Part shown: in pieces, positions 26,051-33,129 of the stretch
Position numbering within the stretch: position 1 is the stretch's first letter
Layout of the letters: every line of letters begins with the position of its first letter
Source of the DNA: Rhodomicrobium vannielii ATCC 17100
GTDB lineage: Bacteria > Pseudomonadota > Alphaproteobacteria > Rhizobiales > Rhodomicrobiaceae
Assembly (NCBI RefSeq): GCF_000166055.1
Contig: NC_014664.1
Coordinates: forward strand, 3,441,501-3,505,500
Length of the DNA stretch: 64,000 nucleotides
Direction of reading: 5' to 3'
Notes under the pieces: generated by a model
The model's input: the letters and a program-made list of their open reading frames with translations, nothing else
Told to the model about the DNA's origin: nothing
Databases searched by the model: none
Made by a program: the position numbers and the translations under genes

Positions 26051-26989
26051 ATGGACGATAGTATATTTCAGCGCGGCAATCTTTCACTCAGCAGCATAGA
26101 ACACTTTGTTGCCAGTGTAGAAGACGGATCGATGAGTGCAGCCGCGCTGAGACTCGGCATCTCACCGGCCCTCGTATCGAAGTCGATTGCACGGCTCGAA
26201 AAAAGGACGGGGGTTCGCTTACTCCACCGGACTACGCGATATTTTGCTTTAACTACGCCGGGGCTGGCCTTTTACGAGCGCGCATGCCACATCATTGATG
26301 GTTTGCGGCAAGCCGAAGCGCTGGTGATGTGGGAGAGCCCTGCACAGAAATGCAGCCTTTGCATTCTCACGTCCGATTTTTTGGCGGTGGGGGTGCTCTG
26401 GCCGTGTCTTCGAAAGCTACAAGTCCTCTACCCGGGCATCTCAATTGAGATCCGAACGGGAGATTTCGATGTGGCACAATATTCATCGGGCAGCGCCAAC
26501 ATCAAGGTTTGGACTGGTCCATCAGAAGAGAGAGCGGGAGCGATAAGGCTGGCGCACTGGCCAAATTTCTTCGTGGCGTCAAAACAATACTTGGAAGACA
26601 ACGGCTTTCCCACTGACTTAGACCACCTAACGGACCACGTCTTTGTCGCCGGGCTGGAAGATGCATGGACAATTCAGGGACCGGAAGGTCTGAAGACCGT
26701 GCGTCACAAGGCCGTTTTCAGAAGCAATGCCCCCGACCTCATTCAAGAGGCGATCCGCGCCGGGCTCGGCATCGGCCTAACCACACCGCTTGGTCTGGAA
26801 AGGGAATTGGCCTCGGGCCAAGTGTTGCGCGTGCTTCACTCTCATGCCTCTCCAATGTCGGAAGGCCTGTGGGCGGAAACTCCGGCAAGAGGGTGCCATC
26901 CCGCTCATGATCTAGTTCTCGACTCCATTCGCGACGCCTTGAACGAGAAGCTCTTGGTAGATTTGCCCAGAAATCAATGGGCAGCGTAA
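26051..26989 (+). CDS. LysR-family transcription regulator
   Basis: 312 residues. The N-terminal winged helix-turn-helix is clear (LSSIEHFVASVEDGSMSAAA, LGISPALVSKSIARLEKRTG, VRLLHRTTRYFALT), followed by a substrate-binding domain (EIRTGDFDVAQYSS, DHVFVAGLEDAW, GLGIGLTTPLGLE). It lies 27 bases after the pilus operon in the same direction. LysR proteins usually control neighbouring genes, so control of the pili is a reasonable guess. A gapped inverted repeat CTACC-CGCA-GGTAG at 26029-26042 just before the start could be its own site. Confidence 0.85.
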   Translation: MDDSIFQRGNLSLSSIEHFVASVEDGSMSAAALRLGISPALVSKSIARLEKRTGVRLLHRTTRYFALTTPGLAFYERACHIIDGLRQAEALVMWESPAQKCSLCILTSDFLAVGVLWPCLRKLQVLYPGISIEIRTGDFDVAQYSSGSANIKVWTGPSEERAGAIRLAHWPNFFVASKQYLEDNGFPTDLDHLTDHVFVAGLEDAWTIQGPEGLKTVRHKAVFRSNAPDLIQEAIRAGLGIGLTTPLGLERELASGQVLRVLHSHASPMSEGLWAETPARGCHPAHDLVLDSIRDALNEKLLVDLPRNQWAA

Positions 26990-27430
26990 GCGCGTGACCG
27001 GACGAGGCCTTATTACAGGCCTGAAGCCGGAAATCGATCCGGCAAAGGTTCAAGAGCTGCTCACGTTCAGAAGGGACGGTAAAGAAGCCGGACGCCGCCG
27101 TAGCGAGTCATCGCGCGCATATTACACAGATGCTAACGACGTAGCCCAGCGCTAGGGAACTTGATGAGCTACCGGTGCGTATTTCGGCTTTTACCAGCCG
27201 CTAAGAGCGCGCGGTGAGGGGCGCGCCGATAGCGATCTTCCCACATCTCGACGAAGCAGGAGCAGTTCGCCGCCGCATCACCGATTCGAATAAGAAAGTC
27301 AGGTGACGTACGCACCGAACACCACCCGCTGGTTCTACCCGTCGACGGGTGACCTTGCCACCTTGAGGACGCGTACATATTTCGGGCGGACCGCCACACC
27401 GGGAAGGGCGAGGCGAGAGCCGCTTGCTGC
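26990..27430. other. Gene-free stretch after the LysR gene
   Basis: No gene stands out. A forward reading at about 27000-27060 gives LKPEIDPAKVQELL, which resembles the helix-turn-helix tail of resolvases (GRKPxIDPAKV...), but no catalytic part is present. It may be a scrap of a lost resolvase. Confidence 0.3.
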
Positions 27431-27604
27431 CTAAGCGACGTCCGCCACCTCCGCCTTTATGGGCTCTCCATCTTCGCCAAACTTCTCCTCCAACAGCAAA
27501 AGTTCGAGCGTCCTCACCTCGATAGCACGGAACAGTGCATCCTCCGGATCCTCGGCGCACACGTATTTTTCCCAGAAGCGAGAAATGGTGTTCATCCGGG
27601 GCAT
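27431..27604 (-). CDS. Small acidic protein
   Basis: 57 residues, from an ATG at 27604 with GGAGG five bases upstream: MPRMNTISRFWEKYVCAEDP, then an acidic helix with repeated Leu/Glu (RTLELLLLEEKFGEDG) and the end AEVADVA. The strong ribosome site and protein-like composition support a real gene; the larger overlapping frames are Arg/Gly-rich shadows. The function is unknown. It sits between the LysR gene and the recombinase module, pointing left. Confidence 0.45.
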   Translation of the reverse strand: MPRMNTISRFWEKYVCAEDPEDALFRAIEVRTLELLLLEEKFGEDGEPIKAEVADVA

Positions 27605-27939
27605 GCTTCCTCCAACGGTGCATCAACCGGATAAGCCAAATATTTACCAAAACGCGAGTTAGTCAACTGATATCGCACTTTGGTTGTAATACGGCTGACC
27701 GATGTCTTCGTGGGTCGAAGCGCAGCGCGTGTTTCGGGACATCAACCCAGACTTGTGGAAAGTGAAAGTGGGCTGGTGATGCAGGGATGTCCACCCGGGT
27801 AGATTCTGCAAGCGCTGGGTGGCCCACCATCCAGACCAAGCCGGATAATCGCGCTGGACGCTGAATCCATTCGGGATTCTGATTCTTGAGGGAAGCGCGG
27901 CGTTGAGCCTGATCGGTTCCCGAGAGGAAGGCAAGCGCG
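27605..27939. promoter_or_regulatory. Gene-free stretch upstream of the integration module
   Basis: No gene seen. It holds palindrome copy 4 at 27790-27803 and must contain the promoter of the HTH gene and probably of the recombinase operon. Confidence 0.4.
27790..27803. repeat. Island palindrome, copy 4
   Basis: TCCACCCGGGTAGA, identical in core to copy 3; flank TTCTGCAAGC resembles copy 2. It lies 137 bases upstream of the HTH gene that opens the integration module, so it could be an operator or a recombinase-related site. Confidence 0.6.
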
Positions 27940-28143
27940 ATGGCGCAGTCGACGAGCGAAGAGAAGTCTCCAAGGTTCAAGCCGTTTTTTACCGTGAATG
28001 AACTGGCGGCGCGCTGGGGCATGTCGGCCCGGCACGTGCGGCGCGAGATCGAGAGCGGCGCGCTTCAGGCTCATCGCTTCGGCAAGTCGATCCGCATCGC
28101 GGCCGAGAGCGTGGCGATCTACGAGGCGACGCGTCGGACGTGA
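27940..28143 (+). CDS. Small helix-turn-helix protein, excisionase-like
   Basis: 67 residues with GAGGAAGGC upstream. Almost the whole protein is a MerR/excisionase-type DNA-binding fold: FTVNELAARWGMSARHVRRE, then IESGALQAHRFGKSIRIA. Such proteins next to integrases often act as excisionases (recombination directionality factors) or regulators. It is separated from the first recombinase by 167 bases, which may carry a second promoter. Confidence 0.75.
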   Translation: MAQSTSEEKSPRFKPFFTVNELAARWGMSARHVRREIESGALQAHRFGKSIRIAAESVAIYEATRRT

Positions 28144-28310
28144 GACGCAGCATGTCCTCTGCTGTCGAGCCATTTTTGCCTCCGCTCTCCAAGTAGTGAC
28201 ATGGCAACCGCAAATAACAGATCGAAAATTATGGTGTATATCTCACAATCATGGAGGCCATTCTCACCGGGTCTTCACCAGTCATAATCGGTCAACACCG
28301 GAGGGTCACC

Positions 28311-30029
28311 ATGACCATTGTCCGCCATCAGATCCTGAACCTCGATCAGCTGCGTGCGGTCATTTCGGAGCGAAACGATCTTCAGGTCCAGACGCGACGA
28401 GAACTTGCGTCTGCCATCAAGCGCTTCTGCCAGATCGCGGGCGTGGAGCCCGGGCAGGTGGCGGCCGATCCGATGGCGATCCGCTGCCTTCGGGCGCGCG
28501 CCTCATGGCAACTCGCCGGGATCAGCGAAGAGGCGTGGCGAAACATCCTGAGCCGGGTGACGCGGTCGTTCGAACTTGCCGGGATCGATGTTGCCAGACG
28601 CCATCGCCGCAGCGGGCTCATCCCTGAATGGCAGAGCTTTCTGAATGCGCTTCCGACCGAGGACGCGGTCAAGCGGCTGAGGCGCTTTGCGGGCTGGTGC
28701 TCGTCGCAGGCGATAAACCCGCAGGCAGTCAGCGCGGAGACCTTCTCGGCGTTCCTCGTCTATCTCGAAACCCAGAGCATCCAGCGCAATGTGCGTCAGC
28801 GCTGGCATGAGGCGCGGTGCTGCTGGAACAAGGTCGTGGCAATACCCGGGTCGGCTTTCCCGAAGATGGCCAACACCGCCCCGCCGCGCTGGGCGAGCCG
28901 CTCGCTTGCTGACTTTCCGCAAGCGCTCCAGGATGACATCGCGGGATGGCTCGACGCTCTTGCCAATCCCCAATTCGACGACGAGCGCGATGCGCTTCGA
29001 CCGGCGACGCTTCGGAACTATGAGGGTGCGGTCCGCCGCACTCTCTCGCGGCTCATTGATGCGGGCTTCGCGCCGGAGGATTTTCCAGACCTCGAATCCC
29101 TGTTCACGCCCGACCGCATTCGCCGCGCGGTCGATCAGGTTCGGGAGGGCCGCAACGCGGAGGAGGCGCACCCGACGCTTCACGCCATGGCGCAGGCACT
29201 GCTGAGCGCGTTCCGTCATATCGAGGTCGCCCCCGATCATCCGCGCTTTGTCGCGCAGCAGGCGGCGCTCGCCATCCTTCGCAAGCTCGCGAACAAGGTC
29301 CGTAACCGGCAGTGCTCGATGGTGAAGAAGAACCGCACGCGGCTTGCCGCGCTCAGCACGCCCGCAGCAGGCAGGCGCTTCAGGACGCTCCATCTCGAGG
29401 TGGCGCGACGCTACGCCAAGATCGCAAACCCGACTGTGGGACAGGCGCTCGACATGCAAATGGCGGCGATGCACATGCTGCTGCTCCATGTCCCGCTGCG
29501 CATCGCGAACCTTTCGACCATGGACCTCGACCGGCACACAACACGGCCGGCGGGCGGCAAGCCCGGTCCCTGGCGCATCGCCTTCGAGCCCTCCGAGATG
29601 AAGAACGGCAGGCCCTACGATGCGCTCCTCAGCGAGGAGGCCACCGCCTTCCTCGTCGACTATCTCGCGCGCTTCCATCCGCTGATCGCGAAGGGCAGAG
29701 GTGCCACCGTGTTCCCGAGCAGCCGTACCGGCAAGCCCAAGAGCACAGTGAGCCTGTCGAAACAGTATTCCGGCTTTCTGGCCCGCGAACTCGGCCTTCA
29801 GGTGAATCCGCATCTTCTTCGCCATTACGCAGGCATGGCGTGGCTCGACGCCATGCCGGGCGAGTATCAGGGGCTTGCCAAGCTTCTCGGGCATGCCTCC
29901 ACGCGAACGACGGAAGCCTTCTATACCGGCGCGGAAGCAAAGACCGCGCAGAGCCGCTGGCAGCATCTCCTGGAAGGGATGATCGAAGAGGACAAAGCGG
30001 CCATGACGAAGACGAGGAGGGCGGCGTGA
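28311..30029 (+). CDS. Tyrosine recombinase, first of two
   Basis: 572 residues from ATG at 28311 with GGAGGG upstream. A long N-terminal part (about 350 residues, including SAM-like core-binding helices) precedes the catalytic domain: HVPLRIANLSTMDL (first Arg), NPHLLRHYAGMAWLD (H-x-x-R), KLLGHASTRTTEAFYTG (His and the nucleophile Tyr). All catalytic residues are present and it looks intact. Its stop overlaps the second recombinase start as TGATG. Its size is larger than phage integrases and similar to the first member of multi-recombinase cassettes. Confidence 0.88.
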   Translation: MTIVRHQILNLDQLRAVISERNDLQVQTRRELASAIKRFCQIAGVEPGQVAADPMAIRCLRARASWQLAGISEEAWRNILSRVTRSFELAGIDVARRHRRSGLIPEWQSFLNALPTEDAVKRLRRFAGWCSSQAINPQAVSAETFSAFLVYLETQSIQRNVRQRWHEARCCWNKVVAIPGSAFPKMANTAPPRWASRSLADFPQALQDDIAGWLDALANPQFDDERDALRPATLRNYEGAVRRTLSRLIDAGFAPEDFPDLESLFTPDRIRRAVDQVREGRNAEEAHPTLHAMAQALLSAFRHIEVAPDHPRFVAQQAALAILRKLANKVRNRQCSMVKKNRTRLAALSTPAAGRRFRTLHLEVARRYAKIANPTVGQALDMQMAAMHMLLLHVPLRIANLSTMDLDRHTTRPAGGKPGPWRIAFEPSEMKNGRPYDALLSEEATAFLVDYLARFHPLIAKGRGATVFPSSRTGKPKSTVSLSKQYSGFLARELGLQVNPHLLRHYAGMAWLDAMPGEYQGLAKLLGHASTRTTEAFYTGAEAKTAQSRWQHLLEGMIEEDKAAMTKTRRAA

Positions 30030-31252
30030 TGTCGGGTAATCTCCGAGTGGCCTTCTCCTCGCTGAAGGTGCACGACTGGCCGCAGCGCGATCGCACGCTG
30101 TGGCAGAATGCGCGGACGAAGGGCGGCTTTCTCGATGATGCAGGCCTTGCCGCCGACTGGCGTCCGGCCACCATCGTCACCGCCGAATATCATTACGGCA
30201 CGTTCTTGTGGTGGCTGAGGGAACGCGGCTCGCTGGATGCGAACGCCACGCCCGAGGCGCGCGCGACCCCGGAGACCATTCGCGCCTTCATCGAGGCCTA
30301 TTCGCAGGGCCACGCAACGTCATCCGTTGCGGGCGTGGTCCAGCTCGTCGCCGACATGGTGCGCGTCACCACGCCGACAGCCGATGTGCAGTGGATTTAC
30401 GAAGCGTCGCGACGGTTGAAGCGCAAGGCGACACCCGTCAAGCCTTTGAGCCATCGCATGTGCCCGACCACCGATCTTGCCACCGTCGCCGAAGCGCTCA
30501 TGGAGCGAGGGTCCCCCCTGCTGGAGGAGGATGATCTTGTCAAGGCAGCGCTTTTCTTCCGCGACGGGCTGATGATCCTGGCCGAGACCAGCCTGCCGCT
30601 CCGCCGGAAGAACTGCGCCGGACTTCGGCTCGGCCACACGCTGGTGCGCGATGAGGATCGCTATCGCATCGCGCTTGCGCCCGAAGCCATGAAGAATGGC
30701 CAGCCCTTCGAAGGCTGGTATCCGGCCTGGCTCACACCGCGGCTCGACTTCTATTGCGAAAAGGTTCGGCCGATCCTCCTCGGCAGCGTGGAAGACCAGG
30801 GCTGGCTGTGGCTCGGGCGGCGCGGCGAACCGCTTCAGGGCGCGACCATATCAAGCCGGCTGCGCGAGGTGTTTCGCCAGACGCTCGGCGTGCCGCTGTC
30901 GCTCCATGCCTTCCGCCACAGCGCGACAACCGACATCGCCATCCATGCGCCCGCCGAAGTCGGCATCGTCAAGTCGGTGCTGGGGCACGCCTCGCCGCTG
31001 TCGGCGCGTTTCTATGATCTGTCGTCCAACATGGAAGCATCCGCGCGCTATCAGAAGGTGATGGAGAGCATGATCCGGGAAGATACCCCGACCGATCTCG
31101 GCGTGCCTGCCTTGCGCGAGAGGCATCATGGCGACACGATCGTCATTGCCGATATGCCGAACGCTTGCGCGACGAAAGAAGAGATCGGGCTCTTGCGCGC
31201 CTTTCTCCAGTCCGAGATCAATGCCATCCTGAATGACGACGACGGGGAGTGA
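30029..31252 (+). CDS. Tyrosine recombinase, second of two
   Basis: 407 residues from ATG at 30029 (TGATG overlap with the first). Catalytic features: TSLPLRRKNCAGL (Arg region), LSLHAFRHSATTDIA (H-x-x-R) and VKSVLGHASPLSARFYDLSS (His and Tyr). It is distinct from the first recombinase, not a duplicate. Coupled translation suggests the two act together. The ATG of the serine recombinase lies three bases after its stop. Confidence 0.87.
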   Translation: MSGNLRVAFSSLKVHDWPQRDRTLWQNARTKGGFLDDAGLAADWRPATIVTAEYHYGTFLWWLRERGSLDANATPEARATPETIRAFIEAYSQGHATSSVAGVVQLVADMVRVTTPTADVQWIYEASRRLKRKATPVKPLSHRMCPTTDLATVAEALMERGSPLLEEDDLVKAALFFRDGLMILAETSLPLRRKNCAGLRLGHTLVRDEDRYRIALAPEAMKNGQPFEGWYPAWLTPRLDFYCEKVRPILLGSVEDQGWLWLGRRGEPLQGATISSRLREVFRQTLGVPLSLHAFRHSATTDIAIHAPAEVGIVKSVLGHASPLSARFYDLSSNMEASARYQKVMESMIREDTPTDLGVPALRERHHGDTIVIADMPNACATKEEIGLLRAFLQSEINAILNDDDGE

Positions 31253-31255
31253 TCG

Positions 31256-32865
31256 ATGAGTGGCAGGGCCGCAATCTACGCACGCGTTTCGACGGTCCGG
31301 CAGGCCGAAGCTGACCTCTCCATCCCCGACCAGATTCATCGATGCGAGGCCTGGTGCAAACAGAAGGGCTATGAGGTCGTCGAGGTGTTCTGTGAACCCG
31401 GTGCATCGGCGCTCGACGATGACCGTCCCGTGTTTCAGGAGCTGATCTACAAGGCGAAGCGCTCGGATCATCCCTTCGACCTCGTCATCGTGCACTCGCT
31501 CTCCCGCTTCAGTCGGGATTCCATGCATTCGGAATTCTACTTCCGCGCGCTTCGCAAGGCAGGCGTCGATCTCGTCTCCATCACCCAGGATATGGGCCGA
31601 GGCGGCAATGCCGAGGTCGCGCGCAAGATGCTGAACATCTTCGACGAGTATCAGTCGGGGAGACCGCCAAGCATGTGCATCGCGCCATGCTGGAGAACGC
31701 ACGCCAGGGCTTCTGGAACGGATCGAAGCCGCCCTTCGGCTACAGTGTGGTCGCGAAGGAGGTTCGAGGCACGCGCGAGAAGAAGGTTCTCGTCATCAAC
31801 GAAGCCTAGGCGCACACCGTGCGCGAGATCTTCGGTCTTGCGCTCGGCGAACGCGGTCACCCCATGGGCGTGAAGGCCATCGCGACGCGGCTCAACGAGC
31901 GCGGCAACACGCGGCGCGGCCAGCGCTTCTCGACAGGCAGCATCTACGACATCCTGACCAATACAACCTATCGCGGCCAGTACTTCTTCAATCGCTTCGA
32001 CAGCCGGGGCGGCAAGGCGCGCCCGCCGTCCGAATGGATCGAGCTTGCCGCGCCCGTCATCATCGAGGAGGCGACCTTCAACGCCGCGCAGGGGCTCCTG
32101 AAAAGCCGCAACCCGCGATACACGCCGCCCCGCGTGGTGAACGGTCCGACGCTTCTCGCTGGCGTCGCGCGCTGTGGCTATTGCGGCGCCGCCATGATCC
32201 TCAACACAGGCAAGAACGGGGCCTATCGCTATTCCTGCTGCTCACGGAAGACAAAGGAAGGGCCGCTCTCCTGCCGGGGTATCCGCATCCCCATGGACCG
32301 GCTCGACGACATGGTCATCGGTGAGGTTCTGGAGCAGGTGCTCGATCCGGCCCGACTTCGTCACCTCCTCGATACCTGGCTCAGAAGCGCGAGCGAACGC
32401 GCCGAGAAGGAAAAGAAAGACATCACGAAGCTCCGGCAGAAGCATGCCGATGCGAAGGCCGCCCTTACGCGCCTCCTGCAACTTGTCGAGACCGGCACGA
32501 TGGAAGCCGAAGACCCGGCGCTGAAGGAGCGCCTTCTTGGCCTCAAGCTTCAGCGCGACGAATGCGCCGCCGAGATCGCCGACCTTCAGCACCGCATGAC
32601 CACAGGCGAACCCGCCGTGACACCGGCGAAGATCAACCGCCTCGCAAAGCTCCTGAAGGAGAAGCTCACGAGCGGCTCGCCCGAGTTCCGCCAGGCCTAT
32701 GCACGGCTTCTCATGCGCGAAGTGCTTGTAAAGGATAAGGAAATCCGCATCACCGGCTCAAAGGCGATCCTCGCCAGAGCCGCATCGGGTGAGCCTGGAC
32801 AAACTCCGCCCGCAGTTCTCTCTTTTGTTCGGGAATGGCGCACCCGACAGGACTCGAACCTGTGA
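31256..32865 (+). pseudogene. Large serine recombinase gene with a frameshift and a stop
   Basis: The N-terminus is a resolvase domain with the catalytic Ser (AAIYARVSTVRQAEADLSI) and VIVHSLSRFSRD. After FDEYQS the frame breaks: TCGGGGAGACC at 31654-31664 lacks one G needed for SGETAKHV. The restored frame then meets TAG at 31807-31809 where NEAxAHTVREIF is expected. From there the recombinase domain (YRGQYFFNRF), the zinc ribbon (CGYCGAAM ... C-C) and a coiled coil run on to 32865. The C-terminus (PPAVLSFVREWRTRQDSNL) is encoded by the right attachment repeat and the end of tRNA-Arg. Both lesions make it non-functional as written. Confidence 0.85.
32806..32844. repeat. Right attachment repeat of the genomic island (39 bp, attR-like)
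   Basis: Exact copy of 5532-5570. Its last nine bases are the 3' end of tRNA-Arg, whose body continues to the right. Thirty bases lie outside the tRNA and also form the 3' end of the serine recombinase gene. Confidence 0.85.
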
Positions 32866-32912
32866 CCCCTAGATTCGGAATCTAGTACTCTATCCAGCTG
32901 AGCTACGGGTGC
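32836..32912 (-). tRNA. tRNA-Arg (anticodon CCG)
   Basis: Reverse-strand cloverleaf: acceptor GCACCCG with CGGGTGC, D-arm around GCTCAGCTGGATAGAGT, anticodon stem CTAGA/TCTAG with loop TTCCGAA (anticodon CCG, reading CGG), T-arm ACAGG-TTCGAGT-CCTGT, discriminator G and an encoded CCA. It is the integration site of the island; the gene is intact. Confidence 0.95.
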
Positions 32913-33129
32913 GTATGCAAAGCCATATCGGTACGCAAACCGATATGCAAGCATCTGGGGCCAGAGCATAGCCGAAGCGCCGGGCCGTCGCAATAAGTCA
33001 TCTTTCGTTTCGCCCAGGCGACGTATCACCTGCGGAGAGCGTTGACAGCCCGTGCGCCGCCCACACGCGCCTGTCGATGCCCGCCGATTGGGGTTGGCCC
33101 AGCGCCCCGAACCCGCCTATATTCCGCGC

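Noticed and set aside
27000-27150. Resolvase gene
   Set aside because: Only a short LKPEIDPAKVQELL segment resembles a resolvase tail; there is no catalytic domain.
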